Source of the DNA: an uncultured Muribaculaceae bacterium
Lineage (GTDB): Bacteria > Bacteroidota > Bacteroidia > Bacteroidales > Muribaculaceae
Direction: 5' to 3'
NCBI GenBank assembly: GCA_910587425.1
Contig: CAJUKU010000001.1
Location: 55,018-99,132 of the forward strand
Length of the DNA: 44,115 bases
The notes beneath the pieces are model-generated. The model was not told where the DNA came from, ran no database searches, and saw only the letters and a list, made by a program, of their open reading frames with translations. This document shows, in pieces, positions 9,517-17,582 of this stretch. The translations under genes and the position numbers were made by a program. Position 1 is the stretch's first letter. Every line of letters begins with the position of its first letter.

Positions 9517-10353
9517 TCACTCGGCGGCAGGCATGTCGCCGGTCTTGAATTCTATAGTGAGACCACCCATTACCGAAGGAACGGTGAAGGTGAATTCAGG
9601 AGCTTCTTTTGCGGCATCGATAGTTCCCGCGAATGTGCATGCATACTCCTTGATATTGCCGTTCATGCCCATCTGGCATGTGCCCTCACCGCTGACGGTG
9701 AACGTCTTTCCACCATCGTCAGTCGTAGCTTTCACGCCGCTGACTGTAAATTCGCCCCAAGTGTCGGAAGTAAAATTCACCTTATATGTGCCGTTTGACT
9801 CAGACGCGATAGTGACAGTCTGGTTTTCGGCGAGCATATCCTGGGGGAAATACTGGCAGGAGGCGGCTGTGTAGCCATTATAGCTTCCCGGCACCACGAT
9901 GTCGGCGGGTATATCACCCTGCAGGAAGTTGATCGTCAGTCCACCCATCACGCCGGGGCATGTGAAAGAGAGATCAGCGACACCCGATGTCACTGTTCCG
10001 GCGAGTTCGCATGCATACTCCTTGATATTGCCGCCCATACCCATCCGGGATGTTCCGCTGCCGGTAATTGTGTATGTTCCTGCTGTGGCGACTACTGTAG
10101 CCTCAGGAATCTCGATCTCTCCCCATGTGTCGGATGTGTATTTGACTGTGACCACACCCGGAACAGCAGTGGCTGTGATTGATACAGTCTGCGAAGGAGC
10201 GACCATGCCGGAGAAATACTGGCTTGAAGTAACGGCGTATCCCTCATACTGACCGTTGATCTCCTCGGCGGGGTTTGGAGTGTTGTCGTCGTCGCTGCAA
10301 GCCGTCAGCGCGAAGGCTGCGAGAGCGAGGCTCAGGAATTGGATTTTCTTCAT
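9517..10353 (-). CDS. Lipoprotein with two tandem calycin-like beta-barrel domains
   Basis: 278 residues with a lipobox LTAC (Cys19) followed by SDDD. The mature protein is two homologous halves (about 33-150 and 157-275). Each has in order SxQYF, YTSDTWGE or FTSDTWGE, RMGMGGNIKEYAC or QMGMNGNIKEYAC, GVMGGLTI or SVMGGLTI, and a GD(I/M)PA end. The repeat arose by internal duplication. It resembles the Bacteroidales calycin-like lipoprotein domain, a lipocalin-type barrel that may bind a small hydrophobic ligand, but the ligand is unknown. It is probably attached to the outer membrane. It has its own promoter (10401-10431) and terminator, so it is a single-gene unit. Confidence 0.8.
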   Translation of the reverse strand: MKKIQFLSLALAAFALTACSDDDNTPNPAEEINGQYEGYAVTSSQYFSGMVAPSQTVSITATAVPGVVTVKYTSDTWGEIEIPEATVVATAGTYTITGSGTSRMGMGGNIKEYACELAGTVTSGVADLSFTCPGVMGGLTINFLQGDIPADIVVPGSYNGYTAASCQYFPQDMLAENQTVTIASESNGTYKVNFTSDTWGEFTVSGVKATTDDGGKTFTVSGEGTCQMGMNGNIKEYACTFAGTIDAAKEAPEFTFTVPSVMGGLTIEFKTGDMPAAE

Positions 10354-10400
10354 AATCTTTTGTTGCGATGAAGTGATTTTTGGTTATTGGTTTTCTGATG

Positions 10401-10431
10401 CAAAATTACTTCCGCCACAAAGCGCCGACAA
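10401..10431 (-). promoter_or_regulatory. Promoter of the calycin-like lipoprotein gene
   Basis: Minus strand TTG, 20 bp, TAATTTTG matches the Bacteroidetes -33/-7 pattern and lies about 50 bp before the start codon. Apart from this and the tRNA promoter, the stretch 10354-10654 shows no clear feature. Confidence 0.75.
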
Positions 10432-10611
10432 TACCTAAAACATGGGTTAAATATACCCGTAACGGCAACAACGGTAATCAATTTTGGGTATGACGCAAAA
10501 ATATCCTTCATCAGAGCGCAACCCACACATTAATTATAATGGGATGCAGGTTATCAGAGGGTTCAAAATGGAGGACACGCAATCGTAAATCCTCGAAATC
10601 GTTCCAAAGGT

Positions 10612-10643
10612 GTTGCACGACTGCCGCAGAATAGCTAACTTTG
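10612..10643 (+). promoter_or_regulatory. Promoter of tRNA-Leu
   Basis: GTTG, 20 bp, TAACTTTG, ending 11 bp before the tRNA; matches the Bacteroidetes -33/-7 pattern. Confidence 0.75.
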
Positions 10644-10654
10644 CGGCACGATTC

Positions 10655-10736
10655 GCCCGGATGGCGGAATCGGTAGACGCGACGGTCTCAAACACCGTTG
10701 GAGCAATCCATCCCGGTTCGATCCCGGGTCCGGGTA
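10655..10736 (+). tRNA. tRNA-Leu (anticodon CAA)
   Basis: Class II tRNA of 82 nt. The acceptor GCCCGGA pairs with TCCGGGT (one G-T pair) and A is the discriminator. The anticodon stem ACGGT/ACCGT encloses loop CTCAAAC, giving anticodon CAA, which reads UUG. The long variable arm TGGAGCAATCCA forms a 4-bp stem, and the T arm CCCGG-TTCGATC-CCGGG is standard. The 3' CCA is not encoded. Confidence 0.97.
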
Positions 10737-10743
10737 CAGATAG

Positions 10744-10782
10744 CGACTGATTATCGCCTGATCATCAGTCGTTATTTTTTTT
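10744..10782 (+). terminator. Intrinsic terminator of tRNA-Leu
   Basis: CGACTGAT pairs with ATCAGTCG across a 12-nt loop, then TTATTTTTTTTT-like U run. Starts 8 bp after the tRNA. Confidence 0.88.
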
Positions 10783-10879
10783 CGCGGTGTGCCAATATTT
10801 TTACTATCCTACCCAAACATAGGAGCATTACGATATATGCGTGTCCGCAATCTGTGGTTTTATTAATGACTCCTAAGTT

Positions 10880-11785
10880 ATGCTTCAATACGTATTACCA
10901 TTTATATTTCTTGCAATGATGCTTATGCCAGGTATCAGTTGCATCGCGCAAAGCGCGCAGGAAGTTCCCACCGATAACTACGGCATGGTGAAGACCAATA
11001 TAAGAGTGTCGTATGATTACACTAATGCGTCTGTTTCAGACCATTTCAATGCCCGCGTTTCGTATGAATTTCTCAAAAATCAAAAATTCACACTTACCGC
11101 AAATGCAAACTACAACTCCCTGCAAGCTGATTTTTCCACTGATGATCTTCCGCTCGGATACGATCCTCTGCAAATGGGAATGAACAAAACGCATCTCTAT
11201 GGGCAATTCGGTATTTCCGCGTCGTTCCGCAGCAGGCTTTTTGGTCGACCGTTCATGGCATTCGGAACAGTGTCAGCCGATTGGGGCGACAAGCGTTTTC
11301 AGCGCGTATCAGGAATAGCAATGGGACTGTTCATGTTACGGGCTAACAGAAACACTCAGTTTGGCATAGGTCCGCTTGTGATGATCAACTCCACTTCTAA
11401 AGTACCAGCCTTCATTGTGTTCATGTATCGTCACCGCTTCAACGACGCCTTAGCCATAAATCTTTACGGTGGTATGTTCGGATTAGATTACACCCCGACA
11501 AAATCAGACCTTATAACCGTCGGTGGGGATATCGACGTCAGGTCATTTTATTTTCAGCCGGATCACATCGATTTGCCGAAAAGATGCAGGTATACAAATA
11601 CCAATTTCCGTCCCGGAGTCAAATACAAACGCCGGCTCGCTACAAACTTCTATGGCGAGATCCAAGGTGGAGTGATACTGAAAATGTCAAGCCGCGTGAC
11701 CGGCGTATCGGGCACTAAAAGATATTTCGACATACCGATGCCAACGCGCCCATTCCTACAGATAGCTTTCAATTACGCATTATAA
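10880..11785 (+). CDS. Putative outer-membrane beta-barrel protein
   Basis: 301 residues. The N-terminus has a hydrophobic signal ending near ISCIAQSAQ, then alternating aromatic/hydrophobic strands (NIRVSYDYTNA, FNARVSYEF, FTLTANANYNSL, HLYGQFGISASF, PFMAFGTVSADW) and a C-terminal strand FLQIAFNYAL, as in outer-membrane barrels. The layout recalls the DUF6268 type of Bacteroidetes barrel proteins, but I cannot confirm the family. In-frame ATGs at 10916 and 10919 would still leave a short signal, so the exact start is uncertain. It stands alone between the tRNA-Leu terminator and rpsU. Substrate and role are unknown. Confidence 0.7.
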   Translation: MLQYVLPFIFLAMMLMPGISCIAQSAQEVPTDNYGMVKTNIRVSYDYTNASVSDHFNARVSYEFLKNQKFTLTANANYNSLQADFSTDDLPLGYDPLQMGMNKTHLYGQFGISASFRSRLFGRPFMAFGTVSADWGDKRFQRVSGIAMGLFMLRANRNTQFGIGPLVMINSTSKVPAFIVFMYRHRFNDALAINLYGGMFGLDYTPTKSDLITVGGDIDVRSFYFQPDHIDLPKRCRYTNTNFRPGVKYKRRLATNFYGEIQGGVILKMSSRVTGVSGTKRYFDIPMPTRPFLQIAFNYAL

Positions 11786-11862
11786 ACATATGCCGAAATC
11801 GCTGCGGGACTCTACATTGGATCTGTTACCAGCAGGTTTTGCATGTATTTTTGTGTTAAAGT

Positions 11863-11893
11863 TTTGCGGGATGAGAAATTCTTTGTAATTTTG
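11863..11893 (+). promoter_or_regulatory. rpsU promoter
   Basis: TTTG, 19 bp, TAATTTTG: a full Bacteroidetes sigma-ABfr type promoter. It leaves a leader of about 105 nt with GC-rich inverted repeats (for example GCCGG ... CCGGC near 11910). Confidence 0.85.
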
Positions 11894-12005
11894 CCGCGCA
11901 AAAGCGAGCGCCGGCTCCGGCAGGCTCATGCTGCCCCCGGGGTCAAGCAGCGGTCGCAAGCACAAAGCAAACGCTACAAAATCAAAAAAAACTAAAGCAT
12001 AAAAA

Positions 12006-12197
12006 ATGATCATCGTACAAGTTAAAGAGGGCGAGAACATCGAAAGAGCACTCAAGAAATTCAAACGTAAGTTTGAGAAAACCGGCATCGTTAAAGAGCT
12101 TCGCAGCCGTCAGGCATTTGAAAAGCCTTCGGTAAGCAACCGCAAGAAGATGATGAAGGCGGTTTACGTGCAGAAGCTCCGCGCCGTAGAGGACTAA
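12006..12197 (+). CDS. rpsU: 30S ribosomal protein bS21
   Basis: 63 residues, highly basic, with the bS21 pattern: MIIVQVKEGENIERALKKFK, then FEKTGIVKELRSRQAFEKPS and NRKKMMKAVYVQK. bS21 sits near the 3' end of 16S rRNA and, in Bacteroidia, is known to help occlude the anti-Shine-Dalgarno sequence. Consistent with that group, the A-rich leader just before the ATG has no Shine-Dalgarno motif. It is transcribed from its own strong promoter. The length is normal for Bacteroidetes bS21. Confidence 0.97.
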   Translation: MIIVQVKEGENIERALKKFKRKFEKTGIVKELRSRQAFEKPSVSNRKKMMKAVYVQKLRAVED

Positions 12198-12245
12198 GCC
12201 TTCTTTTTCCCGACAGCGCACGAGCCGTCAAGACCTCATAACTCA

Positions 12246-12281
12246 GCCCGCCATACGGTACCGACCTACCGCACGGCGGGC
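12246..12281 (+). terminator. Stem-loop after rpsU (possible terminator)
   Basis: GCCCGCC/GGCGGGC stem with an inner CGGTA/TACCG pairing. The tail CTTAAGTG has no real U run, so it may be an mRNA 3' stabiliser or weak terminator. It separates rpsU from the transporter gene. Confidence 0.45.
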
Positions 12282-12331
12282 TTAAGTGCTTACAGACCAC
12301 CAAACCGTAGAAACCAGTCAACAGATCAGAA

Positions 12332-13135
12332 ATGGAAGTAAAGACCCCCAGGGAAGTAGCCGAGGCGACAGTGACCATCGGCATCAACAAGGTTAAGACA
12401 ACGGATAGCCTCGGACGACTCGCCGTGCTGTCGATACTCGCCGGAGCATACATAGCCCTCGGCGGAATTCTCTCTGTGATGGTGGGATTCGGCTTCCCTG
12501 AGATCACGGCTCAGAATCCGGCGCTCCAGCGGCTCCTCTCGGGCGCCATGTTCCCGATAGGCCTGATCCTGGTGGTGGTACTTGGTGCCGAGCTATTCAC
12601 CGGCAACAACGCACTGCTGATCCCCGCATTCATGCAGCGCCGCTATAGCGCATGGGCGGTGATCAAGAACTGGACGCTCGTCTATTTAGGCAACTTCGTG
12701 GGAGCGCTCGCATTCACATACATCATGGTCTACTGCGCCGGACTGACAGCACCCGACCCATGGCACAGCGCGATAATCCGCGTGGCGGAAGCTAAGGTAT
12801 CGATGCCTTGGATGACCGTATTCATCAAGGCTATAGGCGCCAACTGGTGCGTGTGTCTCGCTGTATGGCTCGCGCTCTCCGGACGCACAATGCTCGAGAA
12901 GATGGCTGGCTGCTGGCTCCCTGTCATGGCTTTCGTGGCGCTTGGCTACGAGCACTCGATCGCTAATATGTTCTTCATTCCCTGCGGAATGATGGAGGGT
13001 GCCGACGTGAGCATCGCCGACTTTGTGGTGCGCAATCTTGTGCCTGCCACACTCGGCAACATAGCCGGCGGCGCACTGCTCGTGGGGTGCATTCACGCAG
13101 GCATCCACCTGGGATGGAGAGCACCGCGGGCATGA
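12332..13135 (+). CDS. Formate/nitrite (FNT) family transporter
   Basis: 267 residues with six predicted membrane helices. FNT signatures are clear: MFPIGLILVVVLGAELFTGN (about 73-92), GANWCVCLAVWLA (about 171-183) and GYEHSIANMFFIPCG (about 208-222), which holds the conserved pore His. FNT proteins form pentameric inner-membrane channels for formate, nitrite or related small anions, coupled to protons. In a fermentative gut anaerobe formate export or uptake is the likeliest use, but nitrite or hydrosulfide cannot be excluded. No pyruvate formate-lyase gene is in the window. The ATG at 12332 is the only sensible start; no Shine-Dalgarno precedes it. Confidence 0.93.
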   Translation: MEVKTPREVAEATVTIGINKVKTTDSLGRLAVLSILAGAYIALGGILSVMVGFGFPEITAQNPALQRLLSGAMFPIGLILVVVLGAELFTGNNALLIPAFMQRRYSAWAVIKNWTLVYLGNFVGALAFTYIMVYCAGLTAPDPWHSAIIRVAEAKVSMPWMTVFIKAIGANWCVCLAVWLALSGRTMLEKMAGCWLPVMAFVALGYEHSIANMFFIPCGMMEGADVSIADFVVRNLVPATLGNIAGGALLVGCIHAGIHLGWRAPRA

Positions 13136-13169
13136 ATCACCTTTTTTAACTAAGCACGCGGGAATTAAC

Positions 13170-13200
13170 TTTCAAAAGTGCCGCTTTTTAGTTAACTTTG
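13170..13200 (+). promoter_or_regulatory. fba: fba promoter
   Basis: TTTC, 19 bp, TAACTTTG, ending 41 bp before the fba start codon; a good Bacteroidetes -33/-7 match. Confidence 0.75.
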
Positions 13201-13241
13201 CGTCACCTATCAATAAACATTACACACTAAATATAAGCGAA

Positions 13242-14237
13242 ATGGTAAGTTACAAAGACTTAGGCCTCGTAAACACCCGCGAGATGTTTGCAAAGGCTAT
13301 CAAGGGAGGCTACGCTATCCCGGCTTTCAACTTCAACAACATGGAGCAGCTTCAGGCTATCATCAAGGCTGCAGCCGAGGAGAAATCTCCGGTTATCCTC
13401 CAGGTTTCGAAGGGAGCGCGCAACTACGCCAACGCCACTCTGCTCCGCTACATGGCACAGGGTGCTGTTGAGTATGCCAAGGAGCTCGGCTGGGAGAACC
13501 CCCAGATCGTGCTGCACCTCGACCACGGCGACAGCTTCGAGCTCTGCAAGAGCTGCATCGACAACGGCTTCTCGTCAGTGATGATCGACGGCTCACACCT
13601 CCCCTACGAGGAGAATGTAGCGCTGACCAAGAAGGTAGTTGACTACGCACACCAGTACGACGTGACCGTCGAGGGTGAGCTCGGCGTTCTCGCCGGCGTG
13701 GAGGATGAGGTATCGTCCGACCACCACACCTACACCGACCCTGAGGAGGTGATCGACTTCGCTACCCGCACAGGTTGCGACAGCCTCGCCATCTCGATCG
13801 GCACATCGCACGGCGCATACAAGTTCACCCCCGAGCAGTGCACCCGCAACGCCGAGGGTCGCCTCGTGCCCCCGCCACTCGCATTCGAAGTGCTCGACGC
13901 CGTTATGGAGAAACTCCCCGGATTCCCCATCGTGCTCCACGGCTCATCGTCAGTTCCCCAGGAGTATGTCGACACCATCAACAAGTTCGGAGGCAAGCTC
14001 CCCGACGCTATCGGTATCCCCGAAGAGGAACTCCGCAAGGCTGCCAAGAGCGCTGTCTGCAAGATCAACATCGACTCCGACAGCCGTCTTGCAATGACCG
14101 CAGCAGTCCGCAAGGTATTCGCTGAGAAGCCCGGTGAATTCGACCCCCGCAAATATCTCGGTCCGGCACGCGACGAGATGGAGCGCCTCTACAAGCACAA
14201 GATCACAAACGTGCTCGGCAGCAACGGCAAAGCATAA
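13242..14237 (+). CDS. fba: Class II fructose-1,6-bisphosphate aldolase
   Basis: 331 residues. It interconverts fructose-1,6-bisphosphate with dihydroxyacetone phosphate and glyceraldehyde-3-phosphate in glycolysis and gluconeogenesis, in the cytoplasm. The zinc-enzyme motifs are intact: LHLDHGDSFE (catalytic D94, ligand H95), VEGELGVLAG (E145), SIGTSHGAYKF (H190), VLHGSSSVP (H233) and KINIDSD. Length and sequence fit the class IIB long form found in Bacteroidetes. Codons are strongly GC-ending (AAG, CTC, ATC, GGC), as expected for a highly expressed gene here. It has its own promoter and a strong terminator, so it is probably monocistronic. Confidence 0.97.
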   Translation: MVSYKDLGLVNTREMFAKAIKGGYAIPAFNFNNMEQLQAIIKAAAEEKSPVILQVSKGARNYANATLLRYMAQGAVEYAKELGWENPQIVLHLDHGDSFELCKSCIDNGFSSVMIDGSHLPYEENVALTKKVVDYAHQYDVTVEGELGVLAGVEDEVSSDHHTYTDPEEVIDFATRTGCDSLAISIGTSHGAYKFTPEQCTRNAEGRLVPPPLAFEVLDAVMEKLPGFPIVLHGSSSVPQEYVDTINKFGGKLPDAIGIPEEELRKAAKSAVCKINIDSDSRLAMTAAVRKVFAEKPGEFDPRKYLGPARDEMERLYKHKITNVLGSNGKA

Positions 14238-14282
14238 GCCACGCGCCAACCATACAGAAACAAAAAGTTTTGATTGATACAG

Positions 14283-14324
14283 ATCGGTCGGCATCCCGCA
14301 GGGAAGCCGACCGATTCTGTTTTT
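14283..14324 (+). terminator. Intrinsic terminator of fba
   Basis: Perfect 10-bp stem ATCGGTCGGC / GCCGACCGAT with a 13-nt loop, followed by TCTGTTTTT. It lies between convergent genes. Confidence 0.88.
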
Positions 14325-14344
14325 ACATTTATCCGTAGGAGTGT

Positions 14345-15109
14345 TCAGAAACTGCGGAGCCACATCTGCAACTCATCGAGCACCGCCTCCATCCAGGGGA
14401 AATCACAAAGCCCCCACCCATGTCCGCCGGAGGGGTAGATATGCAGCGAAGCCGGAACACCGGCATTGCGCAACGCTTCGAAATAGCTGATAGAATTAGC
14501 GGGGTCGACCCCTTTGTCGTCGGCACTGAGAAGGAGAATGCCACGCGGTGTCAGCGAATCGACATTCAGTTCAGAAGAATAGGCGCGTTCAAGCGGCTCC
14601 GGAGCATCAGCCCCGAGCAGCGCGTCATGACTGCCGCGATGCGCCAGTCCTGGCATCATCGACACCACCGGATAAAACAATACCTGGAAGTCGGGGCGCA
14701 GATCCGCCGGAGCCTGAGTGGCGATGACGGTGGCAAGATGTCCGCCCGCCGAGAAACCCATTATGCCGATTTCAGCAGGATTGACGCCCAGATCCGCGGC
14801 ATGTGTGCGGAGATACGACATCGCATCGAGCGCATCGCCGACAGGCAGATTGCGGTCACCGTCCGGCATACTATAGCCGAGCACGGCAACGGTTATGCCG
14901 AGTGAATGGAAAAACGGCACCCAATCCGTCCCCTCATGCTGCATGGACAGGATACGGTAGCCCCCGCCGGGGAGGATAAGCACCGCGCGTCCGGTAGCGG
15001 TGGAATCGGGCGCACGGAAGATCTGCAGACGATCAGCCGCCCGCGCAGTGACAGCGCAACTCATGGCAAAAAATAACAGAATCGCTTTCCTTAGAAACAA
15101 CTTACACAT
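14345..15109 (-). CDS. Secreted alpha/beta hydrolase (esterase-like)
   Basis: 254 residues with a signal peptide ending near VTARA-AD. It shows the oxyanion region ILPGGGYR (about 45-52), nucleophile elbow GFSAGGH (Ser120), an acid in LSADDKGVDPANS (Asp197 or Asp198) and catalytic His230 in SGGHGWG. This is the BD-FAE/dienelactone-hydrolase-like esterase pattern common in Bacteroidales, often acting on acetylated or feruloylated plant glycans in the periplasm. The substrate here is inference. It lies 15 bp downstream of the DUF6377 regulator on the same strand, so the two are probably co-transcribed. Confidence 0.85.
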   Translation of the reverse strand: MCKLFLRKAILLFFAMSCAVTARAADRLQIFRAPDSTATGRAVLILPGGGYRILSMQHEGTDWVPFFHSLGITVAVLGYSMPDGDRNLPVGDALDAMSYLRTHAADLGVNPAEIGIMGFSAGGHLATVIATQAPADLRPDFQVLFYPVVSMMPGLAHRGSHDALLGADAPEPLERAYSSELNVDSLTPRGILLLSADDKGVDPANSISYFEALRNAGVPASLHIYPSGGHGWGLCDFPWMEAVLDELQMWLRSF

Positions 15110-15124
15110 TATTTATATATAGGC

Positions 15125-16720
15125 TTACTCCTCAAGCATGCAGTTGGAGAGTCCGGTCTGCATGAGATCATCCTCAAACGTATCGCGCGATATGGCTCTT
15201 GAGCGCATACGGTTGCGGTAGGTGTAGATCGTGTTGACCGATAGCCCGAGGAAGCGCGCTATGCGGCTGCTGTCGCCGAAACCTATGCGCATGAAAGCCA
15301 TGACGCGCAGCTCCGTAGTCAGCGACTCCGGCTCGGGAGGCACCACCTGCTTGTCGGGTAGCAGAAGCAGGTTGATATCATCGACAAAATGTGGAAACGC
15401 CTGCAGAAAAGCGGTATCGAATATCTTATAGAACTTGTCGGCATGCGCCTCGAAAAAGTCTACAGAGTCGATCATCTTACGCAGATCCTCGATCTGAGCC
15501 GCTTTCATCTTGCGCCGCGCCGTGCGGGTAAAATCATCGAGCGATTCTATATACAGGGCGCACAGCTGCAGGAATCCCGTAAAGAAATTGCGGCGCTTCT
15601 CATCCGAATAATTGAAATAGCTTATCACCTTGCGCGCCCATTTCAATTCACGGCGCTGACGCACATGGTCGATCAGCACAAGAGCGACGAGCAGCACTAT
15701 CACCACACAGAGCACCACAATCCAGAGATCGCGACGCTCCACGGCGCGCTGCAGCGACTCGGCGAGCATCGGTGTCAGCTCGCTCGCCTGGGCGAAGCGC
15801 ACTTTAGAGTTTGCCTGACGCGCATTGTCGAGCGACAGCTGCAATAGCGCATGTCCGCGCTGCGAGTCGCCAATATTCAACAGTTCTCTCGCGAGCAATC
15901 CCGGGGCGGCGCCGGTGAGCACACCGTTCTGCAGCTCGGAGCAAGCAGCCGTGATCAGATGCGGTATAGCCTCCTCACGCAGATTGTTGCGGAGCAGGTG
16001 AAACGCCAGCCCCTCATGTGCCATGGCATTGAAAGGATCACTGGAATCGGTGGAACGGGTCACCCAGTTAAGTTCCGCCTCAAAAAGCGTCATATTGCCC
16101 TCCATCGATGCGAGCAACCCTCTCACATAATGCACTACCGGTAGCGTATCAGGCATGAGAGCCACGAAATCGGCGGCATTATGGCGGATATCATCGAGCA
16201 GACCGTCGCGCAACAGTCCGTCGGGGTAGAAATTGGTGACGGCATAGAGCACACGCAACGCCTCGCCGAAATAGACAGCCTTGTCAGAGTTGCACATACC
16301 TGCGGTATCCACCGCCTCAAATCGCCTGATAGCCTCCTCCATGTCGCCGCGCAGCGCCACGTGTCCCGCCACGAGCGCCTCATTGCGTGCGGCTTTAGAT
16401 TTCAACCCCGCACGCTCCGCTTCCGAAGCTGCGAGCGTGAAGTAGGCTATCGCCGAGTCGGTCTGCGTCTCGCTGTAGCGGCGTCCGAGCTTTTCGGCAA
16501 GCTCCGAACGGCGCTGCGGGTCAGAGGTAAACGCGAGCATCGTCCTCACAGAGTCATCGGCAAGCATCCTTGCATGCATACGATCCTCGCGAAGACGCAA
16601 AGCCTCATCAAGCCGATGCAGATCTGCCTGCGTCGGCACGGCATTACCACCGGCGGGCGCTCCCTGGGCGGCACACACCGATGCGGCAAGTATGAGAAAT
16701 AAGGATAAAATTCTAAACAT
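15125..16720 (-). CDS. DUF6377-type membrane TPR regulator
   Basis: 531 residues: signal sequence (about 1-20), an alpha-helical TPR-like periplasmic region (about 60-325), one membrane helix (IVVLCVVIVLLVALVLI, about 332-350), a cytoplasmic helical region (FNYSDEKRRNFFTGFLQLC), and a C-terminal LuxR/sigma-like helix-turn-helix (about 470-510; TELRVMAFMRIGF then SSRIARFLGLSVNTIYTYRN). This is the Bacteroidetes DUF6377 layout, thought to sense a periplasmic cue and act on DNA while membrane bound. The target is unknown; the co-directional esterase gene directly downstream is the obvious first candidate. Confidence 0.85.
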   Translation of the reverse strand: MFRILSLFLILAASVCAAQGAPAGGNAVPTQADLHRLDEALRLREDRMHARMLADDSVRTMLAFTSDPQRRSELAEKLGRRYSETQTDSAIAYFTLAASEAERAGLKSKAARNEALVAGHVALRGDMEEAIRRFEAVDTAGMCNSDKAVYFGEALRVLYAVTNFYPDGLLRDGLLDDIRHNAADFVALMPDTLPVVHYVRGLLASMEGNMTLFEAELNWVTRSTDSSDPFNAMAHEGLAFHLLRNNLREEAIPHLITAACSELQNGVLTGAAPGLLARELLNIGDSQRGHALLQLSLDNARQANSKVRFAQASELTPMLAESLQRAVERRDLWIVVLCVVIVLLVALVLIDHVRQRRELKWARKVISYFNYSDEKRRNFFTGFLQLCALYIESLDDFTRTARRKMKAAQIEDLRKMIDSVDFFEAHADKFYKIFDTAFLQAFPHFVDDINLLLLPDKQVVPPEPESLTTELRVMAFMRIGFGDSSRIARFLGLSVNTIYTYRNRMRSRAISRDTFEDDLMQTGLSNCMLEE

Positions 16721-16851
16721 ACGCTTTACAAACTTGTCGAGGAGTTCGGTTGGCTTATGGCTCCGGATCTATCTATCACATTCAACTCAATCTAAATCTA
16801 AATGGAGCCGGAAACTACGGGCGGGGGCTGCAGTCCCATCGTCCGATGTCG

Positions 16852-16859
16852 CAAAATTA
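16852..16859 (-). promoter_or_regulatory. Possible -7 element of the DUF6377-esterase operon
   Basis: Minus strand TAATTTTG, 132 bp before the start codon. No good TTG/TTTG element is seen about 20 bp further upstream, so support is partial. Confidence 0.45.
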
Positions 16860-17045
16860 GTCACTGGGTGTGATATATCAGCCATATATGTGTTGCCAAT
16901 ATCGCGACAATATGGTTAATTTATCATAAGAACGTCTATATTTTATACCTCAACTTTCTTGATTCACCCACTATTATATCATTATATTTCAGATATATCA
17001 ATGAAATAATTTTTAGATTTTAGATGCAAGCGAGGCTAAAAGGCG

Positions 17046-17077
17046 TTGACTGCATAAACCGGCGGTTTGTAATTTTG
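17046..17077 (+). promoter_or_regulatory. Promoter of the candidate small RNA
   Basis: TTG, 21 bp, TAATTTTG on the plus strand. No open reading frame starts downstream before the hairpin pair at 17193-17244. Confidence 0.65.
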
Positions 17078-17083
17078 CAATGT

Positions 17084-17252
17084 AAAAAATCACATACGAC
17101 TACTCTCATGTTTTAAGTGTTCATACAGGGAACTCGACAATTTTGTAATTAAGAAAGTGCATAACAGTAATGTGTTTTATGTTAGGTTTGGCAGCCTGAG
17201 ATAAATCAGGCTAAGACTTAAGCCGCTTCGGGAGGAGCGGCTTATTTCATTT
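17084..17252 (+). ncRNA. Candidate small non-coding RNA
   Basis: A consensus-type promoter (17046-17077) is followed by about 165 nt with no usable reading frame (the ATGs at 17081 and 17109 meet stops almost at once). The stretch ends in two stable hairpins: AGCCTGA/TCAGGCT (17193-17212) and TAAGCCGCT/AGCGGCTTA (17219-17244), the latter followed by TTTCATTT like an intrinsic terminator. An upstream hairpin CATAA/TTATG is possible near 17160-17180. I do not recognise a known family. It could be a 6S-like or trans-acting RNA. It points toward, but stops well short of, the convergent Crp/Fnr gene. Confidence 0.5.
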
Positions 17253-17384
17253 AAGGATGTAGCTGCAAAGGTAACACTTCGGAAGCGACCGCACAACAGC
17301 AGTCGCCGGATTGGAGACAAAAAGGGTCTGTAGATATTTCCAGTTGCGCGGAGTCAGTGTTGGGGCTGGCTGTAGGCGGATGTT

Positions 17385-17529
17385 GTAGGGGCGGAGGTAT
17401 GGCGCGAGCGCAGCGCAGCCTACCTCCGGTCAACGTGCGCTCATCAGGGTGTGGTATATGCATGGTGCCATCCCATTATGTCTACAGGCTGAACGGAGGT
17501 AGGCTGCGCCATACCTCCGCCCCTGCAAC
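17385..17529. repeat. Intergenic palindromic repeat module A, copy 2 (inverted orientation)
   Basis: Begins GTAGGGGCGGAGGTATGGCG, has the CGCAGCGCAGCCTACCTCCG arm first and GTCAACGTGCGCTCA in the middle, and ends CCATACCTCCGCCCC; this is reversed relative to the other copies. The rest of 17253-17582 shows no gene. Confidence 0.85.
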
Positions 17530-17582
17530 CACCCATACCTCAGCCCCTGCAAGCAGCCATGCTCCACCCAACGCACAGGGGG

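Noticed and set aside
17084..17252. Naming the candidate RNA as 6S RNA
   Set aside because: Size is compatible but I could not see the long closed stem with a central bubble; the ends do not pair well.
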